NCBI GenBank assembly: GCA_022592435.1
Contig: JABYQS010000048.1
Coordinates: 164,196 to 228,195 of the forward strand
From: Cerioporus squamosus
Lineage: Eukaryota > Basidiomycota > Agaricomycetes > Polyporales > Polyporaceae
Length of the DNA stretch: 64,000 nt
Direction of reading: 5' to 3'
Of this stretch, positions 26,495 to 38,008 are shown one piece after another. A program made the translations under genes and the position numbers. Below the pieces are notes generated by a model that made no database searches, was not told the origin of the DNA, and saw only the letters and a program-made list of their open reading frames with translations. Numbering within the stretch: position 1 is the first letter of the stretch; the number at the start of each line of letters is the position of its first letter.

Positions 26495-28020
26495 CCATGT
26501 GTATATATACTGTGCCGCTACGCCCTCTTCGACACTCATCCCTTTCCCTCTACGACATTCATTCCTTTCCCTCTTCGACACTCGTCCTCTTCTCTCGTCC
26601 TCCACATCGCCTCTTCCATGCCCCTCCATCCCGCCTGCTATTGCTTGGGCTTGTACCCTTCTTCATGCGACCCCCGTCAGCTCTGCCGTCACCCGTAACT
26701 TCCGCTCGCGACCTTGATTCCCATGCATGGTGCGTTCCCCCCGTTCTTCGAACATGTCCCGAGCTACTTGCTGACCGTGCGAGTACCCATAGGTACGGCT
26801 CAATGCCCGCTCCCTCGACGCGTTCCAACTCCTCGTTCATGGACCCTGGTGAGTCGCCGATCCCGCCGCTCGTAGCGTTCCGGGCTCTCTGGCATACCGC
26901 TGATTGTTCCAGGAACAGGTACCAACCGAAGCACGAAGTCCGCAACCAGATCTCTCGATAAAGCTCCCAGGAGCTTCTCGCCGCTCTCGCGACTGCCGCA
27001 TGCATCTAGCCCGAGCGGCAAGAACCATTCGTGAGTGCCGGTCTTCAAACAGTGCCCGGACGACACTCACGTTTCGCGACTGTGCAGCCCTTGACGAGAC
27101 ATGCCGCGCCCTCGTCCCTTCGTTCCGCCACTCCTGCGTATGCGCCCACGAGAGAGGTACGTCGTCAGCTTGCTGAGTTGTAACCGATGCAGACAGAGCC
27201 GTACACGCTGACTCGGACTCCAGGACATCGTCCAGATAGCCAGTACCGCGCGTTCACGTCGCCGGAGTACTTGCGTCGACTGCGACTGCGACTGTGCCTA
27301 GACAGGAACGAGGTACGTTAGACTTCTTGTCTGCTCCGCGCTGTGAACTGTAAATATCACATGCTTACCTGCATGCAACAGACAGCCACCGCCGGCGCGG
27401 TAGTACACAGGTACACAACCGGCTGTATCCCCTTCGTCCGGGCGCAGGGGAGCCGACAGGTGCGTCCTGACATGTCTTCTCCTGAACACACAAGAACACC
27501 GTGCTGATGCTACCTCCAGGATGTGTCTTCCAAGGCGACACCATGCACGGCGCCGGACGTCGCTACAAGACAAAGGTATGTTGTCATCCGCCACTGCGCT
27601 CTCGCTTCGTGCGGCTTACCCATCGCGAGTCCGGGTGTTCGCAGGCATGCGCAACGCGTCGTATGTTGTCGCCAGTACTGATACGTCCCGGGCTCCGGAC
27701 TTGGATCACCGAGATAGCTGAGTGCGCCGAGCTGGCTCGTCTAACCCGCAGGGCCGGTGTCCTTCGATATCTGAGTCGCCGCGACAGCAGCTATCGCCCA
27801 GCCGTCAAGAAACATGCCATGGCTGCCATTGACTTGCATGAGCGACGTCCGTCTGTCAGTCTCGCCTGACTCACGCGGTGTACTGACTGCTCCCCGGCCA
27901 CTGGCAGATCTTGACGTCGACGTCCAAAGTCGGCGCTGCTGTCGACGCGGACTCGTGTTCGTGCTGCCAGGCGATCGACCGAAGTGGACGAGGTACGTTG
28001 CATCCCGAGCCATGCACCCG
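26495..28020 (+). CDS. Possible intron-rich gene or gene relic, Ser/Arg-rich
   Basis: A TATA-like TATATATA near 26500 is followed by a pyrimidine-rich leader. From Met 26675 (MRPPSALPSPVTSARD) a chain of short exons can be drawn between good sites: donor 26735, acceptor near 26790, donor 26833, acceptor near 26911, then exons near 26912-27027, 27220-27310, 27382-27458 and 27521-27575. Fragments read STKSATRSLDKAPRSFSP and FTSPEYLRRLRLRLC. The join at 27027-27090 runs into a stop in the expected phase, so the chain is broken or wrong. No domain recognised; a coincidental dense splice-site region is an alternative. Confidence 0.2.
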
Positions 28021-30548
28021 GCTCCGAGTCTGAGATCTCAGATGCACCGTGCAGATTCGAAATTGCCTGCGTCGCCGTGGTCGCGACCGTAACTAGTAAT
28101 ATGTTCCCCAATGGAGGCGCGTCATGCCCGTCCGTTGGGTCTTGGGAAGACACTGCAGAACAAGGTGCCTGAGATTATGCCTGGCCTCGGCCTCGAAGCC
28201 GAAGCGGACGTGGGCTCCATGCTCACCGGCTGCTCATCTCTCCACGTCTCGATTCCCGCTCCCGATTTCCGACTCCCGACGTCGACCAGAAGTACTAGTC
28301 GCGCTCCCTCCGCAGGCACTACCCAGAGACGACGAGTCGCCGCCGCTTTCAGTGGCAGATCACCGGATCGCGGGGCCGCTGGTAAGTTCGTCGCCAGCGT
28401 GTTGCCTAGTCGACGGTGCGTTGACGAGTCACGACAGCACATGCACAGTCACTGGCAAGGTAAGCACTGCAGCGGGCCTTCCGAGGTACGGGTGCGTATC
28501 CGTCTGGGTGGCATGCCGCACACCCCGGACGACCACGAAGTCGCAAGAACAACGAGACGCCGTCGAGCGTGATGATCCCGGACCCCGGTGACTTCTGAGG
28601 CTGCCGGGTCACAGCGAGCTCGGAACGGTTGCGCGCGTGGGTACAATCGAGAGCGTCCTTGCCAGATCGCATCTTGACCGCTCGCCACCAGCCGCCACCT
28701 GCTCGTCGGGAGTGCGGTGCGGCGGACAGTCTATCCTTTACCGGGCGTTGGCATGGACGGCCTGAGATGCAAGGTACGTCAGTCTCGCCTCGCCTCGTCG
28801 CACGTCCAAGTCGAGTCCCACTCACCGGCTCAGCTCCCAGGTACCGCCAGCGTCGCACTCCATGCCACCCTCCCCCGACGCATGTGCCGTCACGATCAGC
28901 ACAAACACGCACCTCGGCTCGCGTCCGACCAGCCATCTGGCACGCGCTGGAGTCACAACAAGATATATTGTGAGTCCTTATACATGATGTCTCCTGGTAT
29001 GTACTACCTACGCGCCCCGACGCCCGCGCGATCTCGTACTGCGCACGCGCACCACCTGCGTCATGTCAGAGCGACGTACTCTGGAAGCCTCCGAGCCTGG
29101 AGCCCGTCGCTCTGGCCGGCGGGATGTCGGACTCGTGCCTGCCACGCCGATCATGGCGCCGTGAGCTGAAGCGAAGTGCTCGTCCTCACTCACGCGACCG
29201 GCTCGCGCTCGTGTCCACCGCGGGTCGGCTGCGTGTACCGCCTGCTTGCTGAAGCACCTCGTACGGGTCGAGCATGGTCTTAAGGATGAGACATATCCCC
29301 TGCGAGGAGACGTACGGCGACTGCACACTGGCCGGCGACGAGGGCGTAATGGCAATCTTGGTCGAACCGTCGATCTTGCGCGGAGCAGCGTACGAGCGTG
29401 CGCGGAGGATGCGGACCGTTCACCGCGACCAGCGAGACTTGCTTTGACTGCAATTGGCGGCCGTCCAAACGAGACAGAGCTCATGCGATGGCAGGCGGCC
29501 AGCCCTGCACGCATGTCGCCGGTGACTGTCGCCTGACTGTTGCTGGATGTTTCTGAAAGCGGACGGGCGGCGTGCACCTGTTGAGCACGACTGCGAGTCG
29601 CGCAAGAGCCGGCAGGGACGTAAGTTCGAGCGACATTGAGCGTCTGGAGCTCTGCACGGCGAGTCAGTAGGTTGCGAGAGTGGGAGGGCGTACGCGGTGG
29701 GACTTGCACGACATGTGGCTGTCGAGCGGGCACTGCTGCGCATGGTCCCCGGCAGGGGATAGCGCAGTTCGAGGTCCTGCCGCGGGAGAGGCGTCGACGC
29801 GTTCCGAGGCTGATTTGAGATGTCGTGCTGGGGGTCTAGATGCATGCTCACGCTCTGATCGACAGGCCGGGGCGGGTAACGTGTTGCCAGACTGCAGGCG
29901 CGCTGGGTTCTGGAATGGAGAGAACGAGCGGGTGACCACCGGTAAGTAGACGTTGAGACAAGAGTGACGGAAGGAGTGCTGACGTACTCGATGAGTTGTA
30001 CAGGTGCGGCGATGGATGTAGTTTGGGTGCTTGACGCGCTTGCACGATTGACGTCGGACGACGAAGCGACGAAGCGGGAGGATGGTGGAGCGGACAAGAG
30101 TGCAGTCGGCGCGAGGCTCGAAGTACCACACAGCACGAGGATAGGTGTGCGGACGTACTCCCTGAGTCGCAGAGGAGGAGGGACATGATATGGCGAGTGC
30201 AGGGTGTTCAAGAGGGGTACGTCGCGTTCTTCGTCCATGAAAATGAGCTGTGTGCTCAGTGCTCACCCACGCTTCCTCCCGACGGCTGGCCGCTGCTGTC
30301 GCAGCACTCCTCCTGCACGCTTGACGAGACTGTCGGATGAGAGCGCAGTCGCTTTGAGGCAAGACCGAGAACGGAGACGGAGTACACAAGCAGCGAGCGA
30401 AGTGGCAGAGGAGAGAACGCACACGCGGCACAGAGAGAGGCAAGGACGGGCAAGATGGCCGCGAGCGCACGTCGACGGGCGCCACGCAGGCGACTCATCG
30501 ACGCGGCAGCCAATCAGAGCTCTTGCGCACGGGGCGCCCTCTGCAGCC
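28021..30548. other. Unassigned region with splice-like motifs on both strands
   Basis: Long frames on the minus strand (29008-29733, 29420-30238, 29664-30485) are Arg/Ser-rich and overlap each other, as expected for GC-rich non-coding DNA. One minus frame repeats an EYVRTP / EYVSTP motif about 60 codons apart (near 30150 and 29980), suggesting an internal duplication. No domain recognised. Confidence 0.35.
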
Positions 30549-33500
30549 TTCGGGGCGTTCCTTGCTGCTGCTCTCTCGACCGCGACCGCCCCGCCCCCCG
30601 AGCGACGGCACGGACTGCTCGAAGCCTCACATCGTCCCCGAGTGTGGACACTCCCTTCACGAGCTGAGCTCTCTCTTGCCGCGCTTCTTGCTCCCGAGAT
30701 CCTCCTGCTCTTCACTTCCTTTCCATCTGCTGCGTTTCTCCATACCCCCGTATCGACGGGGTAGCCTTGCGCTCTCCAACGCCGCGCGGCGTCGCGCAAG
30801 CTTTAGGGCCTCGAAACGGGCTTCTACCATATTTGGTAGTGACGCGTATATTGCGAGCGATGCACTGCTTTCGTATGCACTGCAATACCATGGAGTCTGG
30901 TATACGGTTTGCAGGGAGCCGTCGGTTGGCCGCGCCGTGCTCATCTCTGCAGGACTCCTCGCTAGTCGGCTTTGAAGCGCATCGTGCGGACGAAGCGAAG
31001 CCGTCGCTCCTCTTCGATTACTCTCTCCCATGCATTTCTCGAGTTCCATTCATATGATAGCTTTGCGGCCGTGTGAGAGCCACTGGACTCTCTTACTCTC
31101 GCAGACCTTCGGCTTCCCTGGCCGGACTTGCATGGTAATCCGCGTGTATCGCGTGGTGCCGTGCAAGCTCCAGGGCTGGAACCGTATATGGCAGTAGCGG
31201 TACATCTTACGAGCGAAGCGATAGCGGCCCTCTTCGCAACATGTTTTCAATACAGTGTCGAACGTTTATTCTGTTCATTCCATCTCTACGGCTATACGCG
31301 ATGTTGACCTTGGTTGATTACTAGGCATGCTTCACCGCTGTCTATGGCCCACCGCCGGGCCCATCTCGTGCCGGCGGTGTTATCCGCAAGTCCAACCTTG
31401 GAGTCTGCGGAGTATGTAGGAGGCCGATGAAAGTGGGCGATGGCGACGGAGGCAAATCGAACAGTGCGTACATGCAGTCTCTGCTAATATAACCGGTGCT
31501 GAGATCCGTAGAATTGGCCGCCCTTACTGGAATGGGTGATCCTGCCGTACAGGCACTCTTCCCCGGACGCGACACACCCTCCTCTATGCGCTCGTTCAAC
31601 GGTCACGGACACCCGCACGGACGTGGCGCGGTGCCTCAGAAGCCCTTCGATCCGACTGAGGACGACCCTGTCGAGCACAAGTCCGCCCATTCGCCGGAGC
31701 AATCGCACTACGTCGTTGCTCCCTCGATTCACGTCCAATCCGAGTTCGCATCCATTACGCGGACGTCGGATCCGAGTCAACCGCTGACATGTCTCGTCGT
31801 GGTCGAGCTCCCGGAAAACGGACTAACACTGTCCCCGGCTCCGTCATGCCCATGTCCGAGCCGTTCACGCCAACGCCGAAGAACACAAGCGTCTACCGCG
31901 ACGGCAGCAACCACTCTGTACATTCTGGCCCTCACTCGAACGACTTCTCCATGTCGCCACAGTCCCAATACATCTCTGCCGACCGGCAGTCGCAGTCTGG
32001 CTCCCACCACATGTCCCCTTCGACATCTCATGACCCGCTCGTGACCTCACCATCGAGCGCGAGATCATCCAAGATGAGGACAACTCACCATTCAGCGCCA
32101 TTACGGAGGACCTCAGGAACCGTATCATCGACTGGAAGGCCACCCTCTCTCCGGACTTGGGCCGCTCCAGATGTACGATCTTCTATCGGTACGGCGAGAC
32201 GCGCTCGTGCGCGAGTTTTTCGTCTACCTGTTCAAGGAGGCGATCATCTGCGTTGTCGAGGAAAAGAAGCGGACCCTTGGCCGCCTCCTCTCCTCCGCGG
32301 GTGCGGCGTCCGCGTTCGGCGACGGCACAGGGTCCGGCTCTATCAGCGGCGGTAACTCGCAGCGTGGCGTCCTCCGCCTGAAGGGCCGCATCTACATCAG
32401 GCACATCCGGCATGTCACAGATACGTCCGTGTCTGGCGAGCTGAGTCTGACGATTGACATGGAGGACGAGCGGTTGGACTCGTTCATCCTGATATTCAAG
32501 GACCGGTCATCCTTGGAGACATGGAAGGCGCATATCCAGGCACTTGTCGCGCTCTACCAGCAAACGAGCGTACAAGCGCAGCAGCCACCATCACAAACTG
32601 ACTATGGGCGGTCTCCGGATCTGGAGGAGTTCGGCGGGAGCGCAAAGGCGGCGCGGATGCTCAGCGACGAATTCGGCGGCAACCAGAAGGCGATGCGCAT
32701 GCTCAGCGGGAGCACGACGAACACCACGGTCAGTACCGCCGATAGCTTGCTGAATGGATCAGCGCGGTCGACAGTGTCTTCTAACACGTCGTATGGTTCC
32801 GCTTCGCTCGGACCGCGTGCGGGCCTCCACCAGAAACTGTCTACGCTCGAGGAGGACGACGAGCTCAGCAGGTACTCGTCGCCGACACCGCTCGTGGCCC
32901 CGCACATGTCCACCGGCCGTCCAACTCGCTCACCCCGCTCCCTCATGCGCCTATGGACCTCATCCTCGTCATCTCCGTGCCCGGCCCGAACTCGACGCCG
33001 AGCACGGCTGCGCTCAAGATGCGCGTCATCAGGACGTCGCTGGACTTCATCCTCGCGTCGCTTGCGCCCAAGACCGCCTGAGCTTGGTTACGTTCGAGGT
33101 GGGCATTGGCGGAGAGTGCGGAGGACGCCGTTCCTGTCTGTCGGAAGGCGCCGAGCCGGCAGCGGTTGTCCAAGTTCATTGAGGACATCGGACGGCGGGA
33201 GGAGTTCGACGACGAGTTCCTCGTCAGGGTGTCGCAGGAGGACAAGACGGATGTCGTGACGGCTGTCAACAATGGTGAGTCGCAGTGACGTTTATGGGCG
33301 CCCTGTCTCGACTTTGGCTGATCGACGTCGTGCTAACTGCGTGGCATCACAGGGCTGGACATCGTGCTGCAGCGCAAGTCGCGGAACCCTGTCACGGGCT
33401 TCGTGCTTGTCAGCGACTCGTCAGACACGACGCGGCGGGCGCAGATGGACCTGGTGCTCGCGCGTGCCGAGGCTGCGAACGTTCCTATCCACTCGTTCGG

Positions 33501-35163
33501 CTATGGTCGGTCGCACGACCCGGCATCGCTCTGGCTCATGTCGAACCACACAAGCGGGACGTACACGTTCGTCAAGGACTGGTACGACCTCCGGGACTGC
33601 CTGGCGGGATGCATCGGTGGCATGATGTCCATTGCGATCATGAACATGAAGCTGCACCTGAAGATCGTGGACGGCAACCGATTTCGCATCCGGAAGATCT
33701 CTGGTGGCCCGCTTGCTATCCTCTCGTCGGACGGCCGCGATGTCGACGTCGAGCTCGGCGAACTCCGGTATGGGGAGCGTAAGGAGATGCTCGTCGAGCT
33801 GGAGCTGGACAACAGCGACGTCTCGCAGAGCCCCATTTCGCCCCAGAACGCGGTGTCGCCGCGCGCGCTGAACGCCACGGACGTCTTCAACCAACGCATG
33901 GGCCTCGACGCGCTCTCGATCGGCGATCTGCCCGACCTTGCGGAGGGCATGATGGACCGCATGATCGACGAGGTGCCTGTGTTCGAGGTCGACGGTTCGT
34001 TCTTCGACCCCAACGCGCAGAAGAACGTGTCGCGTCTGGCGCACCCTGTTCTGCTCACTGTCACCCTCCTCCCCAACACCGGCAGCCGGCCACGCACCCC
34101 AGCTGCGACGAGCGGCGGCTCGGACCCGGTCATCGTACGCCGGCGCATGGAGCTCCTTGCCTCGGACATGATCACGCGCATGCTCGTGCTGGTGTCGAGG
34201 CGGAACATGCCGCAGGCGCAGAAGCTGCTGAGCGAGACACGGCGGATCCTGCACACGGTGCTGCAGAACATCTCGCAGGCGCTGCCTCCGCCACAGCGGG
34301 ATGGGAGCATCGCGGCGAGGAACCGCAAGGAGATGCTCGCGCTGTCGACCGTCCGTGCCATCCAGGCGATCATGCAGGACATGCAGATCCTGTCGGAGGC
34401 GCTGGACGAGCAGGCGGATACGTTTGCGCTCGACCAGCGGAACTTTGGCGCTCAGCAGGTGAGTTTCCGTCGTTGGTGTGGGTTGGCGTGCGTGCTGACT
34501 GAGTGTGCAGGCCAAGGTGCTCCGCGACCAGAAGAGCTGGAGTGGCCGGAGCGCGATCGAGCGTCTGTTCTGGACGATCGACAGCTCTATCGAGCTGGTG
34601 TCTCGAAGTACTGACTGGGTTGCGCGCGAGTGATTGCGCTCGCGCTCCGTTGCTGCTTCTATGTGTATCTATCTAACACTCTCGAACTCCCCTGCCCCGC
34701 CGTTTCCCTCGCGCGTCCCCCACACCCACGAAACTGTACACGCGTATCTTGTATCTGTTCACCTCGTCGCGTGTGGCCCTTCCCCTCCCTCGCTCTTGCA
34801 TCTTTGCCCATCTTTCTCTCGGCTCGTCGTCTCCCTTCTCTCTTCCTCTCTGTACGGCTGTTTGTGTTCTAGTTTCCTGCTCCGCAGCCTGTTACCCCGT
34901 CTCGCTTTGACACCCCTGCCTCTCGTTTACCCGTGTCCCGTTCGATCGTTTGTCTTCCTCGCTTGTCTCGTACGGTATACCTTGCCGCGCGCCCTCGGAT
35001 ATCTGGATCAGGGCGGGGCTAATCGTCGTTGGTCACGACTGGGCGCGGCCGCGCTTTGGGCTGGCTGGCGGTCGAACATCGCCCGCGGTCGCGTCCGTCG
35101 TCGGTTTGTATTTCTGTTGTGTAATCGTAGATAGAAGATATGCAGATATGCACATGCCTTTCC
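30549..35163 (+). repeat. Segmental duplication, right copy
   Basis: Direct-orientation copy of 17201-22752, entered at the shared word GGGGCGTTCCTTGCTGCTGC and left after ATATGCACATGCCTTTC. It is about 940 bp shorter because of two internal deletions relative to the left copy. The 7.8 kb between the copies is not duplicated. Confidence 0.95.
30626..34633 (+). pseudogene. Truncated, frameshifted copy of the RING/PH/vWA gene
   Basis: Corresponds to the gene at 17307-22242. Only the last 38 nt of exon 1 remain (30626-30663), so the start, the acidic leader and the CPVC half of the RING are gone. The exon 1 donor is changed from GTGAGC to CTGAGC at 30664. Exon 2 (31320-31458) is intact. Exon 3 has seven single-base deletions, near 31812, 32051, 32137, 32916, 33071, 33113 and 33144, each in a homopolymer. 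Exons 4 and 5 (about 33353-34458 and 34511-34633) are fully open, and the substitutions seen there are synonymous. As read it cannot make the full protein; a 3' product from an internal start at 33364 (416-codon frame) is conceivable but lacks RING and PH. The deletions may be sequencing errors; the 5' loss is not. Confidence 0.85.
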
Positions 35164-35620
35164 TCTTCCTCTCTACTCACTGCCGCATCGATTCGTCATG
35201 TTTGCATGTCGTCGTCTATGACAGTGGTAGGGCTCCGTACTTACTGTACTCAGTAGTCCCACTATTTTCGTGGCAGGGACAGCAGTCAACATAGCCATCC
35301 GACCACGGCGCGAGCGCCGCGAGTGGAGCCGTGTTCAGGCATCAGCACGCTATCTCCTGCTATCTCGTAATCCCGAGATCAGGTCTTACCTGCGACTCCG
35401 AGGAGCCTGGAGAGACACTGCCAAGCAGTGAGTGATCCCGTCTCAACCTTTACACCCAAACAAATTCCGATAGTCGCAACATTGCCGACAGGGTCATTGC
35501 AAATGGCATGGACTGCCTGCCCGCAGTGGCATACTGTAAGCTCCGTCCTCCGTGCTGGCGACAAGGACTGATATATGACTCTTGAAGGACCTCCAAGACA
35601 TCTGCATATGAAGAACATCC
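35164..35620. promoter_or_regulatory. P450 5' flank
   Basis: Unique sequence between the duplication end and the P450 start. A weak TATA-like TATATG lies near 35573, about 50 nt before the start codon. Nothing else recognised. Confidence 0.4.
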
Positions 35621-37801
35621 ATGTCTCTACGCGAGGTTTCTCCATTGACGGTGCCCCTTGCCATCGTGCGTCGTTCGCTTCATCGTTGCGTTTGGTGAAC
35701 TCACCTCTCTGTGGACAGATTGCGCACCAGGCGTTCCGTCGTTACGAGATCTACAGTGTCTCTGTCCATGCCTGCCTCTTCCTTGTCCCGCCTGCACTTG
35801 TTGCAGCGTACATCTCCTCGCAACCATACTGTTTATCGTCATTCCCAACTGCATTCGTCAATGCGCTGGCATCTTACGTCGCTGCGATTGTCGCGTCGAC
35901 GATCATCTACCGACTCTCTCCGCTTCATCCACTTGCTCGATACCCCGGTCCTGTCTGGCGCAAAGTGTCCATGATAGGACCAGCCATACTGGCAAGCACT
36001 GGAAATCGTGCCAGGGCATTTGCAGACATGCATCGAAAGTATGGGGACATAGTCCGAAGTGGTGCGTCGCTTCGATTGTCGAGCTTCTGCCATTGCTGCT
36101 GATGAAAGGATCTCAGGACCGAATGAGCTGTCTATCGCCGATTCGTCACTTGTCGGACCCCTGCTGGGTGCTTCAGGTCTTCCGAAAGGACCAAGTAAGT
36201 TTCTTGGACTGACATAGACCACCTCGTGCTGCCAGGGTGACTAAATAATTACATTGGCAGACCACGTCGGTGCCTCGGTAACCCCCGAACACGTATCTAT
36301 GGCAGGTATTCAGGATACACCCTACCATCTGCAGCGTCGACGACCGTGGAACCGCGGGCTCAACCAGAGCGCTCTGAAGGAATACGAACCTCTCATCGTC
36401 GATAGACTCCAGCTCCTTGTCCGACGTCTCCGAGAGCAATCTGGGACCATCGACCTCGGACTGTGGCTCAAGTACTTTGCGTAAGTCTCTCTTCGACTGA
36501 TGCATCCCGGAGCGATATTGACGCAACCCGCCGGCTAGATACGACTTCATGTCTGACATGGCGTATGGATTCTTCGCTACTCCTTGGTTCATGAGCTTAC
36601 GACCCATCTTGCAGGTTCGGTGGAGGATCCGAATTGTTGAAGGACGGCGACAAGAATAATGTCTGGGCCATCATCGAGGAAGGCATGATGTGCGCATGGG
36701 AGCTCGTTATGTTGATCCGCAGGAGCTCATATCTTCCTCAGCTTTGCGACGATACTTCACACTCTGCCGTGGCTGGGCGCGTACCTCTTCAAGCTTCCTG
36801 GCTCAGTCAAGCCTCTGCTTGCGATGCAGCAGACCACCGCACGGCTCGCTGAGGAGCGGTTCAAGAGAGGGTCGAAGACCCGAGATCTGTATTACTACCT
36901 TGTAAGTGGTCTTGACTGGTACAGAACAACCAGTACTGACACAGTGCGACAGAGCAACGAAGATCTTCCAGACAAGGCACCTCCGCCCTTGCGAGAGCTC
37001 GCGGACGATGGTGTCCTGGCAGTCGTTGCGGGCTCAGACACCGCTTCAGTGACCATGACAAGCGTGTTCTACCTGCTCTTAACGCACCCAGAGACTTATG
37101 TGAAGTTGCAAGGGGAAATCGATTCTCTGTACCTTCCTGGAGAGTCCAGCTCGGAGACGAAGCATCATCGTGAGATGCCCTACCTGCACGCAGTAATGTG
37201 AGGAAGCGTCTTCCCGTTCTGCTTCTACTCGACTAACGACCCCTATCGCAGAAACGAAGCCCTTCGGCTCTATCCACCGGTCCCTCTCGGTACCCAACGT
37301 CAAGTGCCTCACAATGCTTCCCCAGTCGTAATCGGTGCTGTGTACGTTCGTCTATATTCCTCAACGATCTGGCTCTGACAATACTGCAGTGAGATTCCTC
37401 CGGGCACGTCGGTGTACCTGCCCACGTTAGCACTCCATCGCGATCCCCGCAACTTCACCTTCCCGGAAAAGTTCTGGCCAGACCGCTGGCTCGTTGCGTC
37501 CGGTCAGCTGCGCTACGACGAGGCGCGACTCCCGTCCTCCGCATCTCACCTGAAGAAGGCAGACCTTCCGGAGTTCGTGCACAACGAGGCGGCGTTCACG
37601 CCGTTCTCCGCAGGACCGATGAACTGTCCCGGGAAGGGCTTGGCGATGCTGGAGATGCGCATGGTCATCGTCGAGCTGGTGAAGAACTTCGTGTTCAAGC
37701 TGCGGGATGGATGGGATCCGGCGACGTTCGAGAAGGAGTTCAAGGACTACTTCACTGCATCGCGGCCAGGATTGCCTGTCACCATGGAGCTGAGACAGTA
37801 G
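35621..37801 (+). CDS. Cytochrome P450 monooxygenase
   Basis: Heme-thiolate monooxygenase, expected on the ER membrane; substrate unknown. Ten exons close: 35621-35665, 35719-36061, 36117-36194, 36261-36480, 36539-36562, 36615-36689, 36742-36901, 36953-37197, 37252-37341 and 37390-37801 (1692 nt, 563 residues). The N-terminus has two hydrophobic segments (around HACLFLVPPALVAAYIS and FVNALASYVAAIVASTII), then the proline-rich HPLARYPGPVW hinge. Motifs: I helix AGSDTAS, ExxR as EALR in NEALRLYPP, FWPDRW, and heme loop FSAGPMNCPGKG with the Cys ligand. The start Met gives a 15-codon exon 1 that splices in phase to IAHQAFRRYE, matching the usual basidiomycete layout. The 24-nt exon 5 is unusually small. 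All introns are 48-66 nt. Clan and CYP family number were not assigned. Confidence 0.95.
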
Positions 37802-38008
37802 TCGTGTTCGTCACCAGCCACATCGTCACTTCTGCTTCGCTCAATTATATAACTATATGGGTAATCGTGACTAAATCACAAACTGTTCCTACTTGTTCCA
37901 GATTACATGATAATGTTATAGCAGTGCTAGTATGAGAGACGAGTCCGAGCATCGAACTGTTGTACAAAGGTCCATATGTTGCCGGGCCTTCTGCAGGCAC
38001 CTGATGAC

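Noticed and set aside
29008..30485. Long overlapping minus-strand ORFs
   Set aside because: Several frames are open at once with Arg/Ser-rich, motif-free translation, as expected from GC-rich non-coding sequence.
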